DNA from: Mesorhizobium terrae
Lineage (GTDB): Bacteria; Pseudomonadota; Alphaproteobacteria; Rhizobiales; Rhizobiaceae
Assembly: GCF_008727715.1 (NCBI RefSeq)
Contig: NZ_CP044218.1
Location: 3,055,501-3,119,500, forward strand
Length of the DNA: 64,000 nucleotides
Direction: 5' to 3'
Each line of letters starts with the position of its first letter. Position 1 is the first letter of the stretch. The notes under the pieces are model-generated. The model was given only the letters and a program-made list of their open reading frames with translations, was not told the origin of the DNA and did not search any database. Positions 18,402 to 29,530 of this stretch are shown here, piece by piece. The position numbers and the translations under genes were made by a program.

Positions 18402-18887
18402 GTGTTGACGACGCATGTTCAGAAGGCTGCGCAGGTTCATCTCGTGCCGGTGACCGAGGCTAATCGGGCCCAGGTCACCGCGTTGGAGCTCGCACACGAC
18501 CAGTTGGATTTCGTCGCCAGCAACACCGAGTCCCTCGAGGAGGCCGATCTGGACGAAGACGCCCGGCCACGCGTGGTGATGGCTGGTGATGGCGTTGTCG
18601 GCTTCCTGATGTATGAGGCGCCGCAGGATGATGACGAGGCGCGCATCTACCGCTTCATGATCGACCGTCAACATCAAGGCAGGGGCTATGGCAGAGCCGC
18701 GCTGCTGCAGGTTCTGGACGAAATTGCGCAGCTCGGCCATATCAGGCATATCTCGATTTGCTACGCGCCTGACAATGAAGGTGCACGGCACCTCTACCGC
18801 TCCGCCGGCTTCGTGGAAGAAGGCCTTGACGAGGACGGCGAAATGATCGCCGATCTCGTTGTGCCGTCGCCGACGGACGATCGTTGA
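18402..18887 (+). CDS. GNAT-family N-acetyltransferase
   Basis: This gene encodes 161 residues from GTG 18402, five bases after GGAGG. The acetyl-CoA-binding signature IDRQHQGRGYGRAAL is intact (R/Q-x-x-G-x-G/A), preceded by the central strands (ARIYRFMID) and followed by ISICYAPDNEGARHLYRSAG, the usual strand and helix that close the fold. Its stop overlaps the start of the PPTase gene (TTGA). The position between an NRPS and a PPTase suggests that it modifies the NRPS monomer or product, or gives self-protection; this is inference. Confidence 0.87.
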   Translation: MLTTHVQKAAQVHLVPVTEANRAQVTALELAHDQLDFVASNTESLEEADLDEDARPRVVMAGDGVVGFLMYEAPQDDDEARIYRFMIDRQHQGRGYGRAALLQVLDEIAQLGHIRHISICYAPDNEGARHLYRSAGFVEEGLDEDGEMIADLVVPSPTDDR

Positions 18888-19537
18888 CGCGGCCGCCACC
18901 CATTCCCGCACGCTCCGCCGAGGAAGTCTCGTTGCTTGAAGCAATGGCCGCCATCGCGCCGCCTGGCGTCGGCGTCGGCTGCCGATCGATCCGCGACGGC
19001 GATGAGGCCCATCTCTTGCCCGAGGAGGCCGGTTCCATCCCGGCGCGCCGCCCGGCCATGCGCCGTGCCAGCGGCGCCGCGCGTTGGATCGCACACAGTC
19101 TGTTGTCGAATATCGGCATCAACGATTTCCCGGTCTTGCGCTCACCTTCCGGCGCTCCAGTCTGGCCTGACGGCATCTCCGGCTCGCTCGCCCATGACGA
19201 TGAGATGGCGGTCGCTGCGGTTGCGTCGATTACCGACGTCGGCTCCCTGGGCATCGATGTCGAGCCTGCCATCGCGCTACCGGACGAGATCGCCGCGCTC
19301 GTCGCAACAAGCATAGACGTTGTCGGGGCAGTGGATCGGCAACTCGCCGGCCGCATCCTGTTTGCGGCCAAGGAAGCGGTCTACAAGGCGGTCTATCCGC
19401 TTGATCACGAAATCCTGGATTATGGGGATATCGCGATAGACCTGAGTGCGAGTAGGGCGACGACGACCACCGGACGTCGTGCAACGCTCGCATACTGCCT
19501 TGCTCCCCGCATCGTCGTGCTGGCGTTCGTTCGCTGA
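18884..19537 (+). CDS. 4'-phosphopantetheinyl transferase (EntD/Sfp superfamily)
   Basis: This gene encodes 217 residues from TTG 18884, overlapping the GNAT stop; ATG 18943 is an alternative start. The magnesium-binding Asp-x-Glu is present in SLGIDVEPA (near residue 123) and the second acidic motif in LFAAKEAVYKAVYPL (near 163), both diagnostic of EntD-like enzymes; GSLAHDDEMAVAAV is the conserved SxSH-like stretch. It should load the 4'-phosphopantetheine arm onto the carrier-domain serine of the NRPS two genes upstream. The first 40 residues are low in similarity to any motif I know. Its linkage to the NRPS supports dedicated activation. Confidence 0.87.
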   Translation: MTRPPPIPARSAEEVSLLEAMAAIAPPGVGVGCRSIRDGDEAHLLPEEAGSIPARRPAMRRASGAARWIAHSLLSNIGINDFPVLRSPSGAPVWPDGISGSLAHDDEMAVAAVASITDVGSLGIDVEPAIALPDEIAALVATSIDVVGAVDRQLAGRILFAAKEAVYKAVYPLDHEILDYGDIAIDLSASRATTTTGRRATLAYCLAPRIVVLAFVR

Positions 19538-19781
19538 AAAAAAGCTCTGGTTCGGAAGACGCTCGCGATGCGGCTGAGATGCTGTGCCCGGCGCGGACGT
19601 CCGCCTCTCGAATGAATCGCGTTGTTTCGTCTCGATGCGATTAGACAGATCGTTCCGAACTCGGACGATATTCGCAAAAAGCTTTCTAAACTAATTCTAC
19701 AAATTCAGTAGCGTTTAAGCCGATCAGCGACGTGCGCTGATGGTTCGGGGAACAAACCTCGATCAGCAAAGGGGTAAACGC

Positions 19782-20792
19782 ATGCGCAAACTGTTCACCG
19801 CCGCTCTCGCGGGTCTCTCCATCGGCGCTCTCATCTCGTCGGCCTTTGCCGCTGACGAAAAGAAGGTGGTCATCGCTTATCAGACCGGCTCGGTGCCGTA
19901 TTTCGTCGGTATCGCCAATGGCGAGATCGCCAAGAGGACCGGTTGGAACATCGAATTTCGCCGGTTCAATTCGGGCGCGGATATCTTTGCCGCCATTGCT
20001 TCCGGCGCTGTCCAGATCGGCGATGTCGGTTCCAGCCCGTATTCCGCGGCGGTTTCCAAGGGGCTGGACGTCAAAGCCTTCTACATCTCTTCGGTATCGC
20101 GCGACGGCGAGGCGCTGGTGGTGAGGCCGGAGATCAAGACGCCATCCGATCTCAAGGGCAAGAAGCTGGCCGCCGCACCGGTTTCGACCGACCATTATCA
20201 GCTGCTTGCCGTGCTCAAGCAGGAAGGCATTTCGGAAAAGGAAGCACAGGTCATCGCCATTCCGCAGCCTGAAATCGTGGCGGCCTGGAAACGCGGTGAC
20301 ATTGACGGTGCGTTCGTGTGGGATCCGGCGCTGTCGGAATTGAAGAAGAACGGCAAGGTGCTTCTGACGGCGGGGCAGGTGGCTGACCGCGGCGCGCCGA
20401 CCTTCAGCGCCCTGGTGGCGACCGGCGAGTTCGCCAAGCAGCATCCCGAATTCCTGACGCAATATGTGCAGCAGGTGGATGGCTATTTTGTCTCCTTCGC
20501 CAAGGACAAGGCGGCCTGGGGTCCGGAATCGGAGAACGCGAAGCTCATTGCCGGGCTGCAGGGCGGAACACCGGCCGAGAATGCGGAGCGGCTGAAATCC
20601 ACTGTGGTGCCGCCTTTGCAGGAACAGCTTTCCGACAAATGGCTGGGCGGCGGCGAAAAGAGCGGGGTCGCGAAAATCCTCAAAGATACGGCGAACTTCC
20701 TCAAGGAACAGCGCAAGATCACCGCCGTCAAGGACAGCTACGCTGCCTTCGTCGACCCGCGATACGCGGAAGCCGCCAAGGTTTCCAATTGA
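19782..20792 (+). CDS. tauA: Taurine/sulfonate ABC transporter, substrate-binding protein
   Basis: This gene encodes 336 residues from ATG 19782, seven bases after AAAGGGG; the frame is open 42 bases further upstream. A signal peptide ends near SSAFA-AD. The mature part follows TauA closely: [53 protein letters not shown] and [15 protein letters not shown]. It captures taurine or related alkanesulfonates in the periplasm as a sulfur source. It leads a five-gene operon with a TauB-like ATPase, a TauC-like permease, SsuD and an FMN reductase. The 244-bp upstream gap is AT-rich near the start and is the likely promoter. Confidence 0.88.
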   Translation: MRKLFTAALAGLSIGALISSAFAADEKKVVIAYQTGSVPYFVGIANGEIAKRTGWNIEFRRFNSGADIFAAIASGAVQIGDVGSSPYSAAVSKGLDVKAFYISSVSRDGEALVVRPEIKTPSDLKGKKLAAAPVSTDHYQLLAVLKQEGISEKEAQVIAIPQPEIVAAWKRGDIDGAFVWDPALSELKKNGKVLLTAGQVADRGAPTFSALVATGEFAKQHPEFLTQYVQQVDGYFVSFAKDKAAWGPESENAKLIAGLQGGTPAENAERLKSTVVPPLQEQLSDKWLGGGEKSGVAKILKDTANFLKEQRKITAVKDSYAAFVDPRYAEAAKVSN

Positions 20793-20847
20793 CAAAAGCC
20801 AGAGCGATACGGGCCGGTTGAGGCCCGTATCGCCCGGAGGTTTCGAT

Positions 20848-21642
20848 ATGCTCCGCATCCGCGATGCCAGTGTCACCTTTCCAGCTTCCGACGGCAGCAG
20901 CGTTCACGCGCTCGACCGTGTCTCGCTGGATATTGCCCCGGATTCCATCGTTGTTGCCGTAGGGGCATCGGGGTGCGGTAAGTCCACATTGCTCAATGCC
21001 GTCGCCGGTTTCCTGCCGCTCACCGAGGGGTCGATTACCCTGGATGGGGAGCCTGTCGACCGCCCTGGCGGCGACCGCGGCGTCGTTTTTCAGAAGGATA
21101 CGCTGCTGCCCTGGGCCAGTGTCATCGACAATGTCGCGCTCGGGCTGAAGTTCCGCGGTGTCGCCAGAAAGCAACGCCGCCAACAGGCGCAGGAATTGCT
21201 GGATCTGGTCGGGTTGTCCGAGTTTGGCGACAAACCGCCCTACGAACTTTCCGGCGGCATGCGCCAGCGTGTCGGTTTGGCACGGGCATTGGCCACCGAT
21301 CCCAAGATTCTCTTGATGGACGAGCCGTTCGGCGCGCTGGACAGCCTGACACGCGAGACGATGCAGCAGTTGCTGGCGTCGGTGTGGGCGCGCACCGGCA
21401 AGCAGATCCTCTTCATCACCCATTCCATCGAAGAAGCACTGACGCTTGGCACCACCGTGGTGGTGATGTCGCCGAGGCCTGGCCGCATCGTCGCCCGCTT
21501 TGACGCGGATTTCGCGCGCGAATTCGCCGAGACCGGCGATATTGGTCCGATCCTGTCCGACCCGCGCTTCATCGAACTGCGCGAGGAAATCCGCGCTTTG
21601 ATCCACCGTCCGGCAGCATCCGGCAAGGGAGTTCTGCAATGA
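20848..21642 (+). CDS. tauB: Sulfonate ABC transporter, ATP-binding protein
   Basis: This gene encodes 264 residues from ATG 20848, seven bases after CGGAGG. Walker A is [12 protein letters not shown], the Q-loop is [10 protein letters not shown], the signature is [15 protein letters not shown], and Walker B is [12 protein letters not shown] with a following H-loop (FITHSIEEA). The LLPW Q-loop is typical of the nitrate/sulfonate/taurine subfamily. Its stop overlaps the permease ATG (ATGA). Confidence 0.92.
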   Translation: MLRIRDASVTFPASDGSSVHALDRVSLDIAPDSIVVAVGASGCGKSTLLNAVAGFLPLTEGSITLDGEPVDRPGGDRGVVFQKDTLLPWASVIDNVALGLKFRGVARKQRRQQAQELLDLVGLSEFGDKPPYELSGGMRQRVGLARALATDPKILLMDEPFGALDSLTRETMQQLLASVWARTGKQILFITHSIEEALTLGTTVVVMSPRPGRIVARFDADFAREFAETGDIGPILSDPRFIELREEIRALIHRPAASGKGVLQ

Positions 21643-22487
21643 CGCTTGCCGCCGATCCGCGCACCGTATTCGCCCATGTTCAGCCGGCGCCGAAGCCGCA
21701 CCGCTCGCGACCGATTGTTGGCACCACCACCACCTTGCTCATCAGCAGCATCACGCTGGTCGCGCTGATCGCGCTGTGGTTCGTCGCGACGCAATTCGGC
21801 TGGGCTTCGCCGCTGTTCCTACCTTCGCCTGCGGAAGTGCTGGCGCAGTTCCACGCGGTTGCCCAGGACGGCTATGCCGACGGCACGCTGCTGGAGCACA
21901 CGCTGGCCAGCCTTGGCCGCATCCTGGCCGCTCTTGCCGTCGGTGTCGGTCTTGGTGTTCCGATCGGTCTTTTGATGGGGCTCAATCGTTGGGCCAAAGG
22001 CGTGCTTTCGGTGCCGATCGGCCTCTATTGGGGTCTGCCGCCGCTGGCGTACTTGCCCCTGCTGATCATCTGGCTGGGCATCGGCGAAACCTCGAAGATC
22101 GTGCTTTTGTCGCTCTCCACCTTCGCACCGATCTGCTTTTCGGCGCAAGCCGGAGTGCGTTCCGTGCCGGCCGAGCGCATCAACGCGGCGCTGTCGTTGG
22201 GCGCAAGCCGGCTGCAATTGTTCTTCAACATCATCTTGCCTTCGGCACTGCCCGAGATTTTGACCGGCCTGCGCATCGGCATCGCCGCCGGCCTGTCGAC
22301 ATTGGTGGCGGCCGAGCTGATCGCGGCACGATCCGGCCTTGGCTACATGATCATGTCGGCCGCGAACTTCCTGTCCACCGACGTCGTCTTCGTCGGCCTC
22401 ATCATCATCGCGGTTCTTGCCTTTGCCTTCGCCACCGGCATGCGCTGGCTGGAGCGGCGGCTGGTGCCCTGGAAGGGCAAGCTCTGA
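21639..22487 (+). CDS. tauC: Sulfonate ABC transporter, permease
   Basis: This gene encodes 282 residues with about six to seven membrane helices. The cytoplasmic N-terminus is followed by helix 1 ([18 protein letters not shown]), and [15 protein letters not shown] is the segment shared by SsuC/TauC/NrtB proteins. The EAA loop that contacts the ATPase is visible around [20 protein letters not shown]. Start and stop fit tightly between tauB and ssuD. The transporter is the taurine type, whereas the enzyme next door is the alkanesulfonate type. Confidence 0.9.
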   Translation: MTLAADPRTVFAHVQPAPKPHRSRPIVGTTTTLLISSITLVALIALWFVATQFGWASPLFLPSPAEVLAQFHAVAQDGYADGTLLEHTLASLGRILAALAVGVGLGVPIGLLMGLNRWAKGVLSVPIGLYWGLPPLAYLPLLIIWLGIGETSKIVLLSLSTFAPICFSAQAGVRSVPAERINAALSLGASRLQLFFNIILPSALPEILTGLRIGIAAGLSTLVAAELIAARSGLGYMIMSAANFLSTDVVFVGLIIIAVLAFAFATGMRWLERRLVPWKGKL

Positions 22488-22522
22488 CCGTTTTCGAACA
22501 ACGACCGCAGAAGGAAAATCCC

Positions 22523-23680
22523 ATGTCCGATCCGAAGCGTCCGCTCGATCTCTACTGGTACCTGCCCACCCATGGCGACGGGCCGTATCTCGGCACCGAC
22601 GAGCGCCACAGGCCGGCCACGTTCGGTTATTTGCGGGAGATCGCCCAGGCGGCGGATCGGCTGGGCTTCAAGGGCGTACTCTTGCCGACCGGCACGCGCT
22701 GCGAAGACGCCTGGATCACGGCGGCGGCGCTCATCCCGCAGACGGAAAGGCTGCGTTTCCTGGTTGCACTGCGCCCCGGCAGCGGCACGCCGGCCCTGTT
22801 TGCCCGCCATGCCGCCACGCTCGACCGCATTTCCAACGGCCGCGTGCTGCTGAATGTCGTTACCGGCGCCGATCCGAGCGACCTTGCCGGCGATGGCATC
22901 AAGCTCAACCACGGTGAACGCTACGCGCAGACGGACGAGTTCCTCTCGATCTGGCGAAGCATCTTGTCGGGCGAAGAGGTGGATTTCGAGGGCCAATATC
23001 TCTCGGCGCGTGGGTCCGACATTTCTTTCCCGCCGGTACAGCGGCCTTATCCGCCATTGTGGTTCGGCGGCTCGTCGGATGCCGGCATCGCGATCGCCGC
23101 CAAACATGTCGACGTTTATCTGAGCTGGGGTGAACCCGTCGAACAACTTGTCGAAAAGATCGAGCAGGTGCGCAAGGCCGCCGCGAAGGAAGGTCGAAAC
23201 ATCCGTTTTGGATTGCGCATCCATCTGATCGTGCGGGAAACCGAAGAAGAGGCATGGGCCGCCGCCGACCGGCTGATCAGCCATGTCTCCGATGAGGTGA
23301 TCGCCGAAGCGCAGAACAACTTCGTCAATGTGTCGGAATCGGTCGGCCAGAAACGCATGGCCGCGCTGCATCAGGGCCGTCGCGACAAGCTGGTTGTCGG
23401 CCCCAATCTGTGGGCCGGGCTGGGGCTTGTGCGGGGCGGTGCGGGCACAGCGCTGGTCGGCAGTCCCGACAATGTCGCGGCGCGCATTCGCGAATACCAG
23501 GACATCGGCATCGAAACCATCATTGCATCGGCCTATCCGCATCTCGAGGAGGTCTACAACGTCGCCGAATTGCTGTTCCCGAAACTTGACCTTGCCAGCG
23601 CGTCGTCGCCGGCGCTGCGCGGTTGGGACGTCGAGTTTGGTCGTGGTGTGCGTCCGCGCGTTGCCGCATCAGCTTCCTGA
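22523..23680 (+). CDS. ssuD: FMNH2-dependent alkanesulfonate monooxygenase
   Basis: This gene encodes 385 residues (E. coli SsuD has 381). It cleaves alkanesulfonates to aldehyde and sulfite with reduced FMN and oxygen. The match to SsuD runs end to end: [25 protein letters not shown] with the conserved Cys, [53 protein letters not shown] and [10 protein letters not shown] near the C-terminus. The start ATG 22523 follows AGAAGG. FMNH2 is expected from the reductase encoded 32 bp downstream. Confidence 0.94.
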   Translation: MSDPKRPLDLYWYLPTHGDGPYLGTDERHRPATFGYLREIAQAADRLGFKGVLLPTGTRCEDAWITAAALIPQTERLRFLVALRPGSGTPALFARHAATLDRISNGRVLLNVVTGADPSDLAGDGIKLNHGERYAQTDEFLSIWRSILSGEEVDFEGQYLSARGSDISFPPVQRPYPPLWFGGSSDAGIAIAAKHVDVYLSWGEPVEQLVEKIEQVRKAAAKEGRNIRFGLRIHLIVRETEEEAWAAADRLISHVSDEVIAEAQNNFVNVSESVGQKRMAALHQGRRDKLVVGPNLWAGLGLVRGGAGTALVGSPDNVAARIREYQDIGIETIIASAYPHLEEVYNVAELLFPKLDLASASSPALRGWDVEFGRGVRPRVAASAS

Positions 23681-23712
23681 GAGACCGAGCATCGAGAAAA
23701 GGGAGTTCGCCC

Positions 23713-24273
23713 GTGGCCAACACCAGCATTGTCGGCTTTTCCGGCAACATCACACGCCCGTCCAAGACCTTCGGCTTCGTCGACCATGTCGTGTCACAGA
23801 TCGGACGCCGCAACCGGCTGTCTGCCGCGAGCTGGGACATCGAAGATCTGGGGGCGTCCTTCGCCACGGCGCGGCGGGCGTCCGATCTGGGGGATCAGGC
23901 AGGGACAATTCTGCGCGCCGTTGCGGAAGCCGATCTGCTGGTCGTCGGTTCACCAACCTACAAGGGCAGCTATACCGGGCTGTTCAAACATTTCTTCGAT
24001 CTGCTCGATCCGACGGCACTGCGCGGCAAACCCGTGCTCTTGACCGCGACAGGCGGCGGCGACCGCCATGCGCTGATCGTCGAACACCAGCTTCGGCCAC
24101 TGTTCGGGTTCTTCGAGGCTTATTCCCTGCCGACGGCCATCTATGCGACGGAGCGCGATTTCGCCGATGGCCAACCGGCATCGGAGGCCTTCGCGCGCCG
24201 TATCGACCAGGCACTCGACGAAGCCGGAGCGGCTCTCAGATCGCGTATTGGATTCGCCGTCGCTGCCGAATGA
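23713..24273 (+). CDS. msuE: NAD(P)H-dependent FMN reductase (SsuE/MsuE type)
   Basis: This gene encodes 186 residues from GTG 23713 with GGGAG upstream. The flavodoxin-like fold starts with VGFSGNITRPSKTFGFVD (phosphate-binding loop), followed by ADLLVVGSPTYKGSYTGLFK and GKPVLLTATGGGDRHAL, the FMN-binding loops of the MsuE branch. It supplies FMNH2 to SsuD, and the pairing in one operon supports this role. The gene symbol is by family resemblance; SsuE would be an acceptable alternative. Confidence 0.85.
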   Translation: MANTSIVGFSGNITRPSKTFGFVDHVVSQIGRRNRLSAASWDIEDLGASFATARRASDLGDQAGTILRAVAEADLLVVGSPTYKGSYTGLFKHFFDLLDPTALRGKPVLLTATGGGDRHALIVEHQLRPLFGFFEAYSLPTAIYATERDFADGQPASEAFARRIDQALDEAGAALRSRIGFAVAAE

Positions 24274-24350
24274 TGCCGGCGGCATGGGCGTTTACGATGA
24301 GGCAGCGACCGAAATTTTGATGTCGGCCGCTGCCTGCAGCAATTGTGAAA

Positions 24351-25319
24351 TTAGAGGCCGTTGTCCTTCAGGATCTGCGGCGCGTTTTCCTTGGTGATCT
24401 TCAAGGTCGGCAGGATAACGGTCTTTTCGACCTTCTCGCCGGCGAGATATTTCAACGCCTGGCGCAACCCCTCCGCTCCAGGCGTTGCGTAGAGGAAAGT
24501 CGCCGTCAGTTCACCCTTGTTGACGAGCTGCACGCCTTCATTGGGCAAGGCGTCGATGCCTATGAATTTGATGTCCTTGTCGCGACCGACATCCTTGGCG
24601 GCGAGATAGGCGCCATAGGCCATCGGATCGTTGTGGCCGTAGACCAGGTCGATCTTCTCGTTGTTGCGCAGTGCGGTCGCCATGATGTTGTAGGCCTGGT
24701 CCTGCTTCCAGTCGCCCGACTGCTTGTCGAGCAGATATTTGATGCCCGGTTCCTTGTCGGTGAATTCATGGAAGCCATCGTGACGGTCATGCGCCGGCTC
24801 GGTACCCATGCCGCCCCATATCTCGACGACATTGCCGGCTGCCTTGCCTTTGCCGCCCAGAAGTTCGACCGCATATTCACCGGCGGCGCGGCCGATCAAC
24901 TTGTTGTCGCCGCCCACGAACTGGATGAAATCCTTCGTGTCGACGTTGCGGTCGAGCACGAAGACGGGGATTTTGGCATCGATTGCCTTCTGGACGACGC
25001 CGGTAAGACCGGCGGATTCCTTCGGTGAAATGAGCAGCGCGTCGACCTGCTGACGGATGAGGTTTTCGACATCCGCGACCTGCTTTTCGGTCTTGTCTTC
25101 GCCGTCGGTGATGATGAGATTGACGTTCGGGTGTTTGGCGGCTTCAGCAAGGATGTCCTTGTTGAACTGCGCCCGCCACGGCTCGATCGTGGTGACCTGG
25201 CTGAAGCCGATGGTCCACTTTTTGTCTTGTGCGAACGCGCTTTGACCCGGGACGAGCGCTGTCGTGGCGACAAGTGCTGTTGTCAGGGCCACCAGTCCAA
25301 GAAATTCACGGCGTTTCAT
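24351..25319 (-). CDS. Sugar ABC transporter, substrate-binding protein (CUT2)
   Basis: This gene encodes 322 residues from the ATG at 25319, which is preceded by GGAGGAAACGCAA. A twin-positive signal sequence (MKRREFLGLVALTTALVATT, cleaved near QSAFAQ) leads into a periplasmic-binding type 1 fold: TIGFSQVTTIEPWRAQFNKD, DALLISPKESAGLTGVV, VFVLDRNVD and FIGIDALPNEGVQ. Such features occur in ribose- and galactofuranose-type binding proteins; the sugar cannot be named. It is the last gene of a minus-strand ATPase-permease-binding-protein operon and overlaps the permease by 14 bases. Confidence 0.87.
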   Translation of the reverse strand: MKRREFLGLVALTTALVATTALVPGQSAFAQDKKWTIGFSQVTTIEPWRAQFNKDILAEAAKHPNVNLIITDGEDKTEKQVADVENLIRQQVDALLISPKESAGLTGVVQKAIDAKIPVFVLDRNVDTKDFIQFVGGDNKLIGRAAGEYAVELLGGKGKAAGNVVEIWGGMGTEPAHDRHDGFHEFTDKEPGIKYLLDKQSGDWKQDQAYNIMATALRNNEKIDLVYGHNDPMAYGAYLAAKDVGRDKDIKFIGIDALPNEGVQLVNKGELTATFLYATPGAEGLRQALKYLAGEKVEKTVILPTLKITKENAPQILKDNGL

Positions 25320-26627
25320 TTGCGTTTCCTCCGATTGTTCGAGACTTGGTCTCTTTGATCGCCCGCTCATCAACGGACGTTGGCGTGTGCGCCGATCGCT
25401 TCCGCGAAAGTCGCATATGGGCGAAAAGATCAGCGGCGTTGCGCTCCTGGACCAGCACCGTGCCGATGATGATCAGGCCTTTGAGCACAAGCTGCAGGTT
25501 CGAATTGATGTTGTGCAGCTGCAGGATGTTGGACAGCAGCCCGAAGATCAGCACGCCGCACAAGGTCCCCGCGAGGCTGCCGCGCCCGCCCATCAGACTG
25601 GTGCCGCCAATGACGACGGCGGCGATCGCATCGAGTTCCAGCCCCGCACCCGCATCCGGTTTGCCCTGGCGGTATTGCGCCACATAGAGCACGGCGGCGA
25701 TGCCGGCGAGCAGGCCCGAAATGGCATAGGTGGCGATCTTCACGCGACCGGCGGCGATACCCGAAAGCCGCGCGGCTTCCTCGTTGCCGCCGATCGCATA
25801 GACATAGCGGCCAAAGGGCGTGAAGCGCAGCACGGCGCCATAAATGACGATGGCGCCAAGGAAGAACAGGCCGGGCATGGGAATGATGCCGAAGGCGAGC
25901 GAGCGCAGGATTTCGAAATCCTCGGTGGCGTTGGAACCGGTATAGACGGGCAGCACCGCATTGTTCTGTCCTGCGGTGAGGCGGGCGATGCCCAGGGCCG
26001 TTACCATCATCGCAAGCGTGACGATGAAGGGCTGCAGTCGGCCACCAACGATGATCAGGCCGTTGAGCGCTCCGAACAGCAATCCGACGCAGGGTGCCAC
26101 GATGAGAACGCCGAGCACGCCGAACTTCGTGTCGACTTGCGGCAGAAGAAACCAGAGCGTGAGGGCACACAGCAGGATGCCGACCACGGCCGGCAAAACG
26201 ACACCACGCATCTTATCAAGATGTGGCATGCGGTGGAGTGTGACCCCGTTCGCCGACTTGGCGAAGTTGGCGAACAGGAAACGCGTGGTGGCAACGCCAA
26301 TCAGCAGCGCAACCAGGCCGACCGCGGGTATGCCCATGAGGGCAGCCGGCGTGGCACCAGGCATTGTGAGCAGCATCGCCGTCACCACGGAGCAGATAGC
26401 CATCAGCGAACCGACCGAAAGATCGATGCCGCCGGTGATGATGACCGCCGTCATGCCCGTGGCAATGAGGCCGGTCGTGGAAACCTGTCTCAGCACATCG
26501 AGCAGATTGCCGTAGGACAGGAAGATGTTGGTGCCCTTGGAAGTGACCGGCGAGCCCAGAACGCCAATCAAAAAAATGGCGATCAGCCCCCAGTAGAGCT
26601 TTGTACGCGACACAAGTCTCAACGCAT

Positions 26628-26631
<4 letters not shown>
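25306..26631 (-). CDS. Sugar ABC transporter, permease (CUT2/RbsC family)
   Basis: This gene encodes 441 residues, longer than the roughly 320 typical of RbsC. About ten hydrophobic helices are seen. The conserved ITGGIDLSVGSLMAI, the Gly-rich IYAIGG-like VYAIGGNEEAARLSGI loop and VIGGTSLMGGRGSLAGTL are all present. The extra length comes from an insert of about 70 residues after the third helix (near ANFAKSANGVTLHRMPHLDK) and a basic C-terminal tail. It starts inside the ATPase stop region and overlaps the binding-protein start. Confidence 0.9.
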
Positions 26632-28217
<1,586 letters not shown>

Positions 28218-28265
28218 GACAGAAACGGCCTCCCTACCGCGCTGCCAGTCATGCGAAAAAGCTAA

Positions 28266-28279
28266 TCTAAACGTTTCGA
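28266..28279. promoter_or_regulatory. LacI-family operator, transporter side
   Basis: TCTAAACGTTTCGA contains the 8-bp palindrome AAACGTTT with a central CG, the usual LacI/GalR operator core. It lies about 50 bp upstream of the ATPase start (28217) on the minus strand. The same core recurs at 28377-28384, 108 bp away. Confidence 0.65.
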
Positions 28280-28373
28280 TAGAGTCAAGATTGACGATCG
28301 TCCCTCCAGCCCATGTTTTTTTGATTCTTGCAAAAAACAAGGGAATTCCATAGGTGTTACGTCGACGTACACG

Positions 28374-28388
28374 CTGAAACGTTTAGAA
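28374..28388. promoter_or_regulatory. LacI-family operator overlapping the regulator's leader
   Basis: CTGAAACGTTTAGAA repeats the AAACGTTT core found at 28269-28276, in inverted orientation for its flanks. It ends two bases before the lacI-type start codon at 28390, so bound repressor should block its own expression. A separate perfect palindrome, TACGTCGACGTA, lies just upstream at 28358-28369. Confidence 0.65.
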
Positions 28389-28389
28389 G

Positions 28390-29478
28390 ATGACCGAGCT
28401 AAAGGCGAGAAAGCATCGAAAAACCGGCGCTCCTACCATGTTGCACGTGGCGGAAGCAGCGCGTGTTTCCGTGGCGACCGTTTCGGCCTACATCAACGGC
28501 ACGACGACCGTCAGCCAGGAGCTCAGCGCCCGCATCGAGCAGGCGATCCGCGAGATCGGCTATAAGCGTAATGCCATCGCGCGCAGTCTCAAGGTCGGCA
28601 CGACCCGCACAGTCGGTCTCACCGTACCGCACATTACCAACCCCTTTTTCACCGACGTCGTTTCGGTCATCCAGCAGGCCTTCGACCGGGCAGGCTATGC
28701 GGTGATGTTGTGCTGCACTGATGAAGACCTGAACAACCAGGACGACCAGATCCGGCTTCTCCTCGACCGTATGGTCGACGGTCTCATCGTGGCCCGCGTG
28801 GGCGACAGCGCTTTCCTCAAGGAAACGGTCGAACGCGCCAACGTGCCGGTCGTTCTGCTCGATCGCGAATGCGAGAATGTCGACACCGACAGGGTCGTGC
28901 TCGACAATCATCAGGCCGTGTTCGAGGCGATCACCTACCTCGTCGATCTGGGCCACAAGCGTATCGGCTACATAACCGGCTCATTCGACATCTCGCCGAT
29001 GCGCGACCGCATGGCCGGTTATCGCGCGGCGCTGCTCGCCGCCGGGCTGACATTCGACCAGAGCCTTGTCCGCTCCGGTGATCTGCATGAGGCCGACGGC
29101 TACACCGCCGCCATGCAACTGCTTTCCCTGCACGAACGCCCGACCGCGATCTTCTCCGCAAACAACCCGATGGTCGTCGGAGCCATGAAGGCGATCCGCG
29201 ACATCGGCTTGTCCTGTCCGGAAGACATTTCGATCATCTGCTTCGACGATTTCCCATGGGCCGATGTGTTCCATCCTCAATTGACCACGATCGCGCAGCC
29301 GGTGCAGGCCATCGGCGAGCAGGCTGCCATGCTTCTGCTTGACCGCTTGAACGGCAATCGCGATGCGCCGTCGCGCCGCCTCGTTCTCAAAGGGCGCCTG
29401 ATGGTGCGAAATTCCTGCCGGCCCTTGTCGGCAACAACTGGGGCGGCCACGCCAAAGATCGCCACCTCGCTGGTTTGA
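28390..29478 (+). CDS. LacI-family transcriptional regulator
   Basis: This gene encodes 362 residues. The N-terminal helix-turn-helix is MLHVAEAARVSVATVSAYIN at residues 17-36, followed by the hinge (RNAIARSLKVG), then the sugar-binding fold: TVGLTVPHITNPFFTDVV, VDGLIVARVGDS, GHKRIGYITGS and PEDISIICFDDFPWADVFHP. The start is unusual in having 16 residues before the HTH and lying immediately next to an operator. Divergent position and matched operators make it the local repressor of the sugar transporter. The effector is unknown. Confidence 0.92.
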   Translation: MTELKARKHRKTGAPTMLHVAEAARVSVATVSAYINGTTTVSQELSARIEQAIREIGYKRNAIARSLKVGTTRTVGLTVPHITNPFFTDVVSVIQQAFDRAGYAVMLCCTDEDLNNQDDQIRLLLDRMVDGLIVARVGDSAFLKETVERANVPVVLLDRECENVDTDRVVLDNHQAVFEAITYLVDLGHKRIGYITGSFDISPMRDRMAGYRAALLAAGLTFDQSLVRSGDLHEADGYTAAMQLLSLHERPTAIFSANNPMVVGAMKAIRDIGLSCPEDISIICFDDFPWADVFHPQLTTIAQPVQAIGEQAAMLLLDRLNGNRDAPSRRLVLKGRLMVRNSCRPLSATTGAATPKIATSLV

Positions 29479-29530
29479 CCGAACGACAGCTGGTGTTTTG
29501 CGTCGGCGGGAAGAGGGGATTCGTCTGCTG

